In this document: positions 35,214-45,289 of the stretch, one piece after another | Numbering within the stretch: the stretch's first letter is position 1 | Layout of the letters: every line of letters starts with the position of its first letter | Origin: Gnetum montanum | Taxonomy: Eukaryota > Streptophyta > Gnetopsida > Gnetales > Gnetaceae | Length of the DNA: 64,000 bases | Assembly: GCA_015680685.1 (NCBI GenBank) | Contig: MNCI01011140.1 | Location: forward strand, 305,739-369,738 | Direction of reading: 5' to 3' | Position numbers and translations under genes: made by a program | Notes under the pieces: model-generated | Database searches by the model: none | Seen by the model: the letters and a program-made list of their open reading frames with translations, nothing else | Told to the model about the DNA's origin: nothing

Positions 35214-35223
35214 TACCCCCATG
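35214..35223 (-). promoter_or_regulatory. polypurine tract of G3
   Basis: CATGGGGGTA on the minus strand, directly before the LTR start, identical to the G2 tract. Confidence 0.65.
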
Positions 35224-35224
35224 A

Positions 35225-37100
35225 TTGAATAAAAACTCGTCCTCAAGTTTATTACAAAATATTGGGAAGTTATGGGATTATTGACTTGAATGGAACTAAT
35301 GGTGAACGGAATGATATGTGAACGGATCATCATTACAAAACATGACAAAACTGGTGTTCATGATAACAAGAGTGAATACTTTATACATTTGACATCAGGC
35401 CTTATTTGGTAGCTGAGAGAGAAGAGAGAAGAAGTTTTCTACTACCAACACCAAGATTGTGCCTTTCGTTGTCTATCTATAAGCACACCATCCATCTCAT
35501 TCCTTGCATAGCTGCTTTAGCACTGATCCATTCTGAGTGTTCCCTCTAGATCCAATCTGTTGTTGTATGATTTCCATCTACACACACAACATAGTCTTTA
35601 TATTAGCAAAGTTAAATGAATCACAATGCAGTTGATACCTTGCTTCGGTGAAAGGTCCATTGGCTGAGTTGTGGTATGGCTGATATGGGTTTGGAGATAT
35701 AATAGTGGTGACTACCGAAGGTGTAGGGGTTAGGAGAAAATTGAAAAAATTGGGTCAGGACCCCCATGACTAAGAGCGAACCTCTAGTAGCGATAGAATG
35801 GAGAAAGAAAAAGAATAAGAAAGATGGAGAAAAAGAGACAACTATAATGTCAATGAAATAGATGTCAAGATGGAAATGAACAAAATAGGATGGATTGCAA
35901 AAATGTTAAGGGAAAGAATCTAACTGGTGTACCAAATAGGAATGCTAGTGGGTCCTCCCCAAAGCAAGCTCATGCCCTTAATGCCCTGACAAACCCACAT
36001 TCGAAGTCTATAGGCTCTAGGAATGCCATTTGGAACAAGAGTTAAAGTCTTAACCATAGAATTTACCAAAAAGAAAACGATGCGTCGAACAAAATATACA
36101 CTAAGGATACAACCGGCAATGAGGTGGACAATGGAGGAAGAATGATGGAAGGAAGAGAATGGAATAGAATCTCAAGAACAAGGTGATGTACAAACCCTTA
36201 TGTAGTTAATGTTTAATGTGACTTAGTAGATCCCGTTCCAAGTTTGGCCTCAAACAAACCACATCCAGTGACTTCACATTAATGCATTCGACCAATTCAT
36301 CCACTTGAAGTAACAAGAATGCATCCCCCAAAGAGCCACCACCATTCCAACGAAATGAAGGAGGAGAGAATGGGAAGCGAGAAGGGCCTTAGTTAGAGGA
36401 AACATGTTATTTTAGTTCCATAACCAGTGCTTGTAGCTCAAATGATTATTTTGTCTAAGGGGTGTGCTTTGAATCCTCACTATTTTTTTTTTGTTTTTGT
36501 GTGAGAACCACACCATGCAAAGACTTTGTTATTTTTATTTTCTCAGCTTCCTGATAACGTGGTAATGTTGGAATGATAAGAAAACTTAAAAAGAAAACAT
36601 CCAAACACCCAAGAGAATGGCCAACACAAATGCAACAAATTTCCTTGAAGTCACACCCTTTTCAATCCTTGAGTCCTTCCTTAGTTTGAGAAATACCCAA
36701 TCACCAATTCATTATAGTTCTTATTAGTGAGAAAGGGATTGTACAGTTCCAAGCCAATAGAGACCATAGAAATTTGTGGATGTATGGATGAAGCAGACTC
36801 ATTACCTATCATATTAAAAGAACCATACCTTAGTATCAACATCGTAACTTAAAGGTAAAAACCAAACATTAGCAATCAATAGAAATAGTTCATGTCATCA
36901 TTAAGAGCACTTATTGGGTGAAAAACTTAACAAAATGGATAAGACACACATAAAAATAAAAGAAAAAGTATAAACAATGTTGAAAAAAAATAAGAAAAGT
37001 TAAAGAAATTTGTAAAACAAAAAAGTGCAAAACAAAAAAGTGGAAAAAAAATGTGTAAAACAAAAATATGTAAAAAAAAAAAAAACTTAAAAAGAAACTG
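35225..37100 (-). other. G3 region between integrase and 3' LTR
   Basis: Mostly noncoding and collinear with 25760-27320 and 30900-31100 of G2 (for example GAGCATGAGC..TGCTTTGGGGAGGA near 35960 and ACTTGAGGACGAGTTTTTATT near 35240). An acceptor-like TGTGTGTAG followed by ATG lies at 35580-35575, with a donor at about 35640. Only about 60 poorly conserved codons follow before the end homology resumes, so the third-ORF body is absent. Confidence 0.6.
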
Positions 37101-37114
37101 AGGGCCTCAATTGA

Positions 37115-38307
37115 TTAGCAGAGGTGGACATCTCCCCCATGACTACATTGAAAGGGAGAGATCTGAAATAAGGAGTGTGGTTGTCTGCTATCAGAGGTGT
37201 AATTTGCACTGGTTGTTCTTAGTTCAAGGAAGGGTTTCGTTTGTTGCACATTGACCAGTAATCTCCTATCAGGGATTTCAGGTTTGTATATTGTCATGGC
37301 TCCCGAGGGAAAGGTCGTATGAATAATGTAAGGTCCTTACCACAATGTTTAAAATTTTTTGCATTGTGGTACATGCATGGGGTTCTAGTAAAGGACCTTA
37401 TCTCCTAGTTGATATTTAACCTTTCGAATTTTTAAGTCATGATGTTGCTTGTTATGTGCCTTGTGCAACTCATTTGACGACAGAGTAACCAATCTATTCT
37501 CGTCTAGCATGTTTAGGGTTGCCAATATTCCTTTTTGTGCTAGGTCAAGGTCAAGGTGGAGGTCACATGCCATGGAGAGTGTACGGAGCTTAGTTTGTAT
37601 CAGAGCTTTGAAAGTTTTCTGTATACTAACTCATAGAGAGAGTAGCCTGTAGGAAGTTTCCAAGTGAAGTGGTATGCCCAGAGAGCGTTGTTTAGTTTCA
37701 TGCTCCAATCTCACCTAAATTTTCTAATTTTTCTTGTTAATATTCTCGTAATCTCCCGATTAGTGACCTCGGCTTGGCCATTAGCTTGGGGATGATAAGG
37801 TGTGGTCAATTTATGTTCAACCCCTAAGAGTTGCATCAACTTGAGAAAGGTTGCACCTGTAAAGTGTGTTCCATTATCAGAGATGAGTGCACGTGGCATA
37901 CCAAACCTATTTACAATTTGTTCTTGTACAAATTGTATAGCCGTAGATGATGTGCAGTCTATTACAGTAGTTGCTTCAGCCCATTTTGTTAAATAGTCAA
38001 CAACAACAATGATATAAGCTTTTCCATTGGACATCAATGTAATGGGCCCCATAAAATTAATTCCCCAAATGTCGAATGGTTCCAAAGGTTAAATCCATTA
38101 TTGCAGACCCTCCATTCTAGTAGTTATTCCACCATCACATTGATAACGCTCACAGGATTGGACAAATTTATGGGCATCCTGAAATAGTGTTGGCCAGTAA
38201 TATTCCACAAGAAGGATCTTAATGGCCATTTTTCTCCCTGCATAGTGGCCCCCATAGGGGCCCTCATGAGCATCTTGGAGAACTCTTAATTGATCCTCAT
38301 CGGGCAC
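37115..38307 (-). pseudogene. G3 integrase
   Basis: HHCC domain at 38270-38110 (HEGPYGGHYAGR, EYYWPTLFQDAHKF, CERYQCDGG). Core at 38085-37711: FDIWGINFMGPI, AYIIVVVDYLTKWAEA, QEQIVNRFGMPRALISDNGT, HFTGATFLKLMQLLGVE, TTPYHPQANGQAE and NREITRIL. The second Asp (SDNG) and the Glu (NGQAE) are intact, but the first catalytic Asp reads Asn (WGINF against WGVDF in G2), a G-to-A change. The C-terminal part (LAQKGILATLNMLDENRLVT, KVKYQLGDKVLY, MTIYKPEIPDRRLLVNVQQT) follows after stops. Strand transfer would be lost even without the stops. Confidence 0.85.
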
Positions 38308-38556
38308 ATACCATCAAACCAAGCCATCAAGACAAACTTTATAGAGTTTTCCATTGATTTCCATGAAGTACTTGGTTTTGTGAAGAAACTATTACTTCTT
38401 CCTAAAATCCAACCCCTGTGGTGTTTGTTGGGAAAGGAGATAGGTGAGAATGCTACTATACTAATTCGTGCTCATGGGTTGATTATTCACTACATTGGCA
38501 AAGAGGGTTTTGTCAGGAAAATGATCAGATATGGCATATTCATCCTCTTTGTTGTC

Positions 38557-39051
38557 CTAGCGCAACCGAGATAAGTGATCTACAACTACGTTCTCAGTGC
38601 CCTTTCGTTCTACAATTGTTAGATCAAACTCCTGAAGGATTACCAACCAACGTATAATACGAGGACTAACCATTGGCTTTATCATGAGGAACCTAATTGC
38701 ACTATGATCTATATGAATGTCCACTTTGTAGCCTAACACATAGTGCCTAAATTTGTTTAGCACAAACACTATAGCCATTAATTCCTTTTTTGTAGTCGTG
38801 TAGTTGAGTTGTGCATTGGCAATACTCCTACTCGCATAGTGGATGTAATAAGAGCATTTTTTTTCGTCTAACTGTGTTAGTACGGCTCCTAAGGGATAAT
38901 TGGATGCGTCGGTCATTATATGGAATGGCCTGGGCCAGTTAGGGGCTTGTAGAATAGGGGTTTTCACGAGCCTTTGTTTTAGAGTTTGGAATGCTCGTTC
39001 ACATTCCCTGGTCCATTCGAATCGTGCATCCTTTTTTGTTAATTCTACCAA
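38557..39051 (-). pseudogene. G3 RNase H domain
   Basis: The longest homologous open stretch of the window, 164 codons. It begins at the RT thumb/connection (FEWTRECERAFQTLKQRL), then FHIMTDASNYPLGAVLTQLD with the first RNase H Asp, YYIHYASRSIANAQLNYTT, TKKELMAIVFVLNKFRHYVL, VDIHIDHSAIRFLM and GTENVVVDHLSRLR. The order matches Ty3/gypsy RNase H. It is part of the pol reading that continues from RT; stops separate it from the integrase. Confidence 0.88.
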
Positions 39052-39931
39052 TTTTTGGCAATCTTGGAGAAGTTCTCAATGAATCTCCTGTAGTAGCCAG
39101 TGTGTCCAAGGAATGACCAAATTTCTTTGATAGTTTCTGGTTGTTGGGTAATTCCTTGGATGAATTTAACTTTTTTTAGGTCTACCTTTATTCCTGTCTA
39201 TGAAATCTTATGCCCCAGTACTACGCCCTCTTGAACCATCAAATGGCATTGAGCTTTAGGTTGGTTTCAATGCATCATTTCAGTACTTGCTCCAATTGGT
39301 CTAGGGCTTGATCAAAGCTTCTCCCATAAGTGGAGAAGTCATCCATAAAGACTTCTACTCCATCCCTATCTACTATTGAAATATGCTTAGAACTAAACAT
39401 TGAAACGTGGCGGAAGCATTTTACAAGCCAAATGACATTTGTTTATATGCAAATGTTCCCCAGGGACTGGTGAACATTGTTTTGGCTTGATCTTTTGGTG
39501 CTATTTGTATTTTATTATATCCACTATATCCATCCAGAAAACTATAATAGCGATGCCCCACTATAGTGTCTAAGACTTGATCAATGAACAACAATGGAAA
39601 ATGATCTTTGAATGTTTCCATGTTTAGTAGCCTAAAATCTATACACACCCTCCATTTGCCTCCCTTCTTCGGCATCTTTTACTATCTATTTCAATTTCGG
39701 GTTCAATTGCCTCTACGGTTGTTTTTGAGGCTTCATGGACGGGTCTACATAAATCCTATGCTGGTATATCCTAGGATCTATTCTAGTTAATTCAGGGTAT
39801 GACCATGGAAAGGCAGTTGACCATTTATTTATCACCTTTAGCAATCTCTCTTTTTGCTTGGGAACAAGCTTCGCGTTGATGATTACTGATTTTCCATTTT
39901 CAAGGATCATGTATTCCAAACTAGTGGGCAA
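39051..39931 (-). pseudogene. G3 reverse transcriptase
   Basis: The N-terminal part at 39931-39713 reads SLEYMILENGKSVIINAKL, LLKVINKWSTAFPWSY, LTRIDPRIYQHRIYVDPSMK. Palm motifs follow: PKKGGKWRVCIDFRLLNMET, FKDHFPLLFIDQVLDTI, YYSFLDGYSGYNKIQIA, SPWGTFAY. The catalytic FMDDFSTYG lies near 39345. A frameshift or short deletion at about 39690 removes the usual proline-rich segment before KKGGKW. A stop replaces the residue after SFGL. The catalytic aspartates are intact. Confidence 0.85.
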
Positions 39932-39949
39932 TGGTTTTAGATCTCAGGG

Positions 39950-40963
39950 CTCTTGTCTAAATTCCTTAGGAATCTCCAACTTTCCCTAGTTAATGTTTTC
40001 AAAGTTAAGGGTTGGAAGTTGGCAACAAACTTGCTCTAGTATGCATGTGCTTTCAATGTAAGCACTAGTTATCCCCTCAGTTAGTTCCATGCATGTTATC
40101 AAGTTGCTCTCTTGATCAGCCATTAGCCACTAGGTGTTTTCTTGTCGTGTGGCTGCTGCATATAGGCACTTTTGTATGTCAATATCTTGTGCACACCGAT
40201 TGCATGTAGGCAATGTTAAACTTTTCATCACCCATGATTTTTGCACGCAATGGCACCCTGTGTCACTATATGCAATGCATGGAACTTTCTTCTTCTCAAT
40301 CTTTCCAAAAGTATTTTTCTTGGATATTTCTAGGGAAAGATTGTGAATTCTTAGGCGTGCATCTACTGTACTCAGCCATGCTCTTCCCATTATTATCAGG
40401 AAGTCCCCTTTGTCATTGTTTATTTAGATCACCAGGAAATCAGTTGGGTATGACCAACCACCCATGGTGGTAACAACGTCCTCAACCTATCCCAAAGGAA
40501 CAATGATGGACTGGTCAGCTAGCTCTAAGCAAATATTGCTCTTCTTGAGTGGAGGAAGGTTCCAGGTTTTATACAATTCTTGTGAGATTAAGTTGAGTCC
40601 GGAGCTTGAGTCACGAAGAGCTTTATGAGGTTCATTCCCAGTGACTTGGAAATAAATTAGGGGGCTTCCAGGATCAGAAAATTTCTTAGGAAGGTGGCCT
40701 ACCTTAATCCAATCAGTAACGGTATGTGTTAACATAACCGTGTACATTGGGCTCAATTTTTGGTTTGAAGGGGGTCCCGAAACCTTATTTGGTACGAAGG
40801 TGTTTAGATGCTCAAGTACTTGTGATAGTGAGGGCTTAATTGGATTTTTGGGTCTAAAGAAGGGTCTCTTTGGTGTAGGATTATCAAGACCCACTTTGGC
40901 TTGGGGATTTGAAGCCCTCATGACCTTGGGTTGTTGCGGTTGAGTAAGGAATACCCCTTGCAT
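39950..40963 (-). pseudogene. G3 aspartic protease region
   Basis: The frame 40963-40487 holds a Pro-rich leader (QGVFLTQPQQPKVMRASNPQ), MYTVMLTHTVTDWIKVG and HKALRDSSSGLNLISQELYK. The catalytic triad reads DSS where G1 and G2 have DSG. NICLELADQSIIVPLG follows, then GDFLIIMGRAWLSTVDARLR and a Cys-rich block (CIAYSDTGCHCVQK ... CNRCAQ). The substituted Gly would disturb the catalytic loop. Confidence 0.82.
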
Positions 40964-41279
40964 TGCTGGAGCGGTTAGTAGTGGAGCTGTTGGTGTGAGA
41001 GGGGTGGATGGATTTGGAGGATAGTATGCATGTGATGTGTTTCTCCCAGGAGAAGGAGTCTTATAGTACTCCTAGGCTAGGTAGTGACATCGTAGATTCA
41101 TCTGACTAACAGAGTCAGGTGGAGAGATGAGCTGCTACATGTAGTAGCCATATGGATCTGGTTTCCTGTAAGGGTATTGTTTCCTTGGTAGTGGCATCCC
41201 CCATGACTGTGGGTATTATAACTACTGGTGTTTCTCTGTAGGTTGTGGCAAAGTTCCACTTGGATAATATGTTAACAGT

Positions 41280-43273
41280 TGGTGGAACTACCTCGGGTTA
41301 CCTTGGGGATAAGGTAACCTTCGAGGTGCTTTCTGTTTGTTAAGTCTTGGGTTGAGTGCATACACCCCAGACTCTTGTAGATGTGAGATTATTGGGCAAC
41401 ATCCCTTAGGATGGTCATATTGGTAGATCTCACATCCACCATCATTGTTTGTTTCAGAATCCACAACCTCATCAGTGATAGTAATTTTTCCCTTACCCTT
41501 GTTACGTGCATGGTCTGAATCTCTCCACTTTTTCTTATCATGATCACTACTTTGCTCCTCCTTAGACTCCTCTACAATTTTTAGGACAATTTCAATTTTA
41601 CTATCTAAGGAGCTCCATATTTCATCTACCGTGGTCGACACTTTCATTGTTAATTTCTAAAGTGGCAAGGTTTTTCTATTCACCAACTCTTTGAGTGGTG
41701 ACTCATCCTCTTCCTCCCAGAATCTCACTCCCCTCTTTCGGAGGGAAGGATCACGATTGTACTCCTCCGCGCTTTCTCTTTTTTGTAGCTCCCCTTCTTC
41801 TTTAGCTACTTTCTCCAACAATCTATGAACTTCATGGAACCTAAGTTCTAATAATCTCCCTTGGGCATATGTTCCAAGGGTTCTCCTGGTTTCATGTCTT
41901 AGCCCATCTATGAGGTGGCGGAGTTGATCCCGTTGTGTGTAACCATGGCTCGGGCAATGATGTAGCAATGCATAATATCAGCCCATGGCAACATCCAAGG
42001 GTTCATGATTACCCTGCTTCCATCCTTGGATCTATTTACACAAGTTGAACACTCTAGAGTATGTTTGGTATTTATCATTAAACAATTCTAGCATTGTACT
42101 CCACCTCCTAATGGTTTCCAGTTCTAAGGATCAGTACTAGCTTTCCACTTCCTTTATGAGTGTCCCAGGAAATAACTTTAACTTCTACCACTCATTTTCA
42201 ATATGCTGCAAGGCATGGGCATCATGAAATGCCTATAAGTGGTTCTACGAATCAGCATTGTATCTTTCCTCAAATCGTGGAATATTATTCATGTCTAGTC
42301 TCTTGATTCGGCTATCTTTCTGGTGCCTTGTAGGTATTCTCATAGCCTCCATAATGTTTAACATACTCTGGGTTGCTAGTAGGGTTTCTTCATGATCATC
42401 TCTCTCATGATGTCTATGATGCCTATGTGGTTCCCTACTTTCCCTTCTTCCATGCCTAGATTCCCTAGAGTGGCCTTGTCCTCTCTCTCAACTCTCTTGT
42501 TGAGGTCTCTCATCTTGCTTACCTTTTTTCTCATGGTTTGACTCTTTGTGACTACATCCAGATGTTGAAGGAGAGGGTGAATGCCCTAATGAAGGGGAAG
42601 AATAAGGAGATCCATTGCCATGGCAATGTCTCTTGCCTTCTCTTTGGTGATCCCTGCCCCGATTGTGATGACGATTAGAATGCTCACCCTTGTCATGTGT
42701 CTGTGTTCCCTCGTTGAACACTTGTTTATGGGGATCAAAACCCAAGTTGTGAATCATGGAGCATAGGTTCTAAACCACCACCTCCTAACCATCGTTAGGA
42801 GGGGGAACATCGTTTAGTGGGGAACCTATGAGAATAGGTTCACCACCCTTAATTTCATTTATAACGGGTGAAGCATTACGGGGGCCTTTGCCCTTCAATG
42901 ATGTGTGATAACTCTCCCACCACTCATCCCATTGATGTTGTGCTTCTATGGGGTATTAGTTCCTTGTGTTGTAGTCACATACAATGTACTCAGCATATAA
43001 TTGCGACATGTCAATTCATTCAAGGGCATGAAGAAGCATGTTGGGGGTAGCTCTGTCTAGAGGTAACACTATGTTACCTTCCAAATCTCTCCAACGCAGT
43101 TGTTTGTCTTAATGGAAGACAAAGGTAAAGTTGGGTACATATTCATTGTGATGAATGTACACCACACTAAATTCTTGAGGAATTGACAGATTTTGGTTAT
43201 GTGCCTGGTTCCGCTGACTATCTCTAGTGTTATCCCTAGGTGGTGAAGTGCTCTTGTTCAAAGAAGAAGACAT
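41280..43273 (-). pseudogene. gag: G3 gag
   Basis: Starts at ATG 43273-43271 (MSSSLNKSTSPPRDNTRDSQ), 130 bp inside the primer site. A His/Arg/Ser-rich stretch (42750-42490; RHHNRGRDHQREGKRHCHG) comes before the capsid core (about 42290-41700): LDMNNIPRFEERYNAD, HALQHIENEW, IRRWSTMLELFNDKYQTYSR, LLHHCPSHGYTQRDQLRHLI, TRRTLGTYAQGRLLELRF. A charged helix and the tail GCEIYQYDHPKGCCPIISHL, ESGVYALNP (41440-41330) follow. The CPxHG motif and the spacing of the core fit Athila/Tat gag. No zinc knuckle is seen. About a dozen stops, most at Gln or Trp positions. Confidence 0.82.
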
Positions 43274-43405
43274 TGTGTCTTATTCGGTGTGCTAATTAAC
43301 CATTATATAATTTATTTATTTATTTTTTAATTAACCCTAAGGGTTCGTTTAAGCTTCCCAATGATGTGGATGATTTCTTATGTTCTACTTAGCGCACAAA
43401 CACTT

Positions 43406-43426
43406 AGTCCTTGGCAACAGCGCCAA
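43406..43426 (-). promoter_or_regulatory. primer-binding site of G3
   Basis: TTGGCGCTGTTGCCAAGGAC on the minus strand, directly after the LTR. It is the least degraded site of the three related elements and of the Athila/Tat TGGCGCC type. Confidence 0.8.
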
Positions 43427-44263
43427 TGATGAGTGGCGAGGTACCCCTACACTCAACCATATGAATACGAGTGTTACATGCGTGATCTGGTCGAACTCCA
43501 TAGACTAAGTGCCTATATGCCTTATGGAACACTTAAGGTTAATCGTTCATTGTCTTTCCAAACTTACTTGTATTTGTCATGGTTGTACGGTTAAGTAAGT
43601 CTGAGGTATGTGATTTTTATGTCTTTTATGTTTTATCATCTATGCTAATGAGGGAAAGGGTGAAGAGACTAAGTAACTAAATTTAACTAACTAAGTTCTA
43701 ATGCCTAGCATCAGTATCTGTTCCCACTTACCATTCACACCTTGAACCAATGCAACCTTCTAGGATTACCAAACGCTATTCGTTGCTGGGATTACCAAGT
43801 ATAACGCACGTGCTCGAAGCAGTCGTATTGAATGCAGTTAACTAGGAGTGTTGAGGGTTGAGAGAGATTTAATTAACTAATAAATCATTTAAACAATTAA
43901 AAATAATTAAATTCCTATTTAGTTTAGTCCATGTACTACAAGGTTTATCCAAAAAGTTCATTTTTTATTTTCGTACACAAACTTGTGCTCAGGTACAGTA
44001 TTTGCTCGAATAAAGATCCGTTCACTTTGGGACTCCTACTGTGGGCACATGGAAATTACTCTAAATATGGAATGGAAAAACTACAAGAGTTTGGCTATGG
44101 TCTAGGTCTAGATGGTGAAACAAGGGAGAGCAGCCTCTTATTTATAGATTTGGTGGCATGCTGCGATATCGTGTATGTGATATCGTAGGGGAAGATGCGA
44201 TATCGCGCCAGATGCAATATCGCATAATCGATATCACGGCCCATGTGATATCACATCCCATCA
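43427..44263 (-). repeat. 5' LTR of G3
   Basis: 837 bp, TGATGGGATGTG to CCACTCATCA on the minus strand. The TATA sequence TATAAAT lies at 44146-44140 (minus). Upstream of it, 44160-44260 carries five GATATC cores in GCGATATCGC- or GTGATATCAC-like palindromes. Confidence 0.88.
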
Positions 44264-44268
44264 CCAAT
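44264..44268. repeat. target-site duplication CCAAT, right copy
   Basis: Exact partner of 34374-34378. Confidence 0.85.
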
Positions 44269-45210
44269 ATTAGATGAGAAAAGTCTCAACCAAGATGAAA
44301 TATTTTAAGGATTCATAAAGGTAAAAAGAGGTATTCTAATATCTTTCTAGACATCCCAAAAAATTAGCAATCATCCTAGAGCTGAAAGGTCAATTTTGGG
44401 CTAGACGTCCCATAAAAATAGTAGACATCCCAATTACTATTTAGATGTCCAAGCTAGGATGTCCTAAGTAAGACACCCTAATTTATAGTGGGACATCCCA
44501 CCTACAAGTGTCTTATTTTTAGTAAGACATCCGAAGCTTGAATAGGAAATTACAACTGGCCATTTCCTCACCGATGCACAAATTTTGAGGATTAATTAAA
44601 AATTAAAATCCTATAAAGTACAATAGAATCCTTCTAAACATGATAAGTACTATTTATTGAAATATTCAATCATTTTATACATTAAGTGAATTATTTTGTT
44701 CCTCATTTCTTCATCATTTTTGAATTATTTTGTGGGAGATTAAGTGAAAAGAATTTGGAAAGTAGAGTTACATTCTCTCCTTGATTCTTTCCTTTCCTTA
44801 TAAGCCCTACAAGATTGATGTGCTTCTTGAGAGAGGACATCTTATGAGCTTGTCAGGTGCTTATAGAATTGAGTATATTTCCAGTGAGAAAATAGTTTGT
44901 GAAGAGCTCACATCATTATAAATGTTGTGGAATTCTTGAAGTAAAATTTTTACATTATTGGAACCTTGAGGGGTTGAGTGTGTTTCCTATGATAAATCAC
45001 TCCATGCAAAGCTCAAACTTTGTAAAGGTTGTGGTGTCCTTTAAATCACATATTTGCAAGAACAAAGTCTAGAGGTGTGCAAGGATTCTACCATTCTAGT
45101 ATGGATGTATCCAAGTTGGAGAACCACATAAAATTATGTGTAGTCTTGATTCTCTTGGTTGTTCGAATTGGGGAACTTATTCAACCCTTCTTCTAAGTTC
45201 TCAATCTTCA
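44269..45210 (+). mobile_element. 5' LTR of copia element C1 (interrupted on the left by G3)
   Basis: The 3' half matches 600-1135, with GGGGTTGAGTGTGTTTCC, AAAGCTCAAACTTTG and AAGGATTCTACC-type blocks, and ends TCTTCA before a primer site. The U3 part (44330-44560) repeats GACATCCCA and its complement. The true left end must lie left of G3, in 34141-34378, but I could not identify a TG start there. Confidence 0.6.
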
Positions 45211-45212
45211 AG

Positions 45213-45226
45213 TGGTATTGAAGCCC
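45213..45226 (+). promoter_or_regulatory. primer-binding site of C1
   Basis: TGGTATTGAAGCCC, two bases after the LTR end. It is a mutated TGGTATCAGAGCCC, the initiator-Met tRNA site of many plant copia elements. Confidence 0.65.
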
Positions 45227-45289
45227 AGTACTCTCTTTTTGGAACTTACCATCTCAAGAGTGAATGATGTAAGGGACATCATACACCAA

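Larger units (their letters stand above)
34379..44263 (-). mobile_element. complete gypsy element G3
   Basis: A 9,885-bp Athila/Tat-type element on the minus strand, with 837- and 835-bp LTRs, primer site, polypurine tract, gag, protease, RT, RNase H, integrase and a perfect CCAAT duplication. The LTRs differ at roughly one base in ten by eye, mostly transitions, so the insertion is old. It is the best preserved of the three related elements, and long in-frame stretches remain. Removing it joins 34378 to 44269 (purine-rich DNA ahead of a copia LTR), so the host site was probably the U3 of element C1. Confidence 0.88.

Noticed and set aside
37449-38574. Several plus-strand open frames over G3 integrase
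   Set aside because: They are antisense to well-recognised integrase and RNase H motifs on the minus strand.
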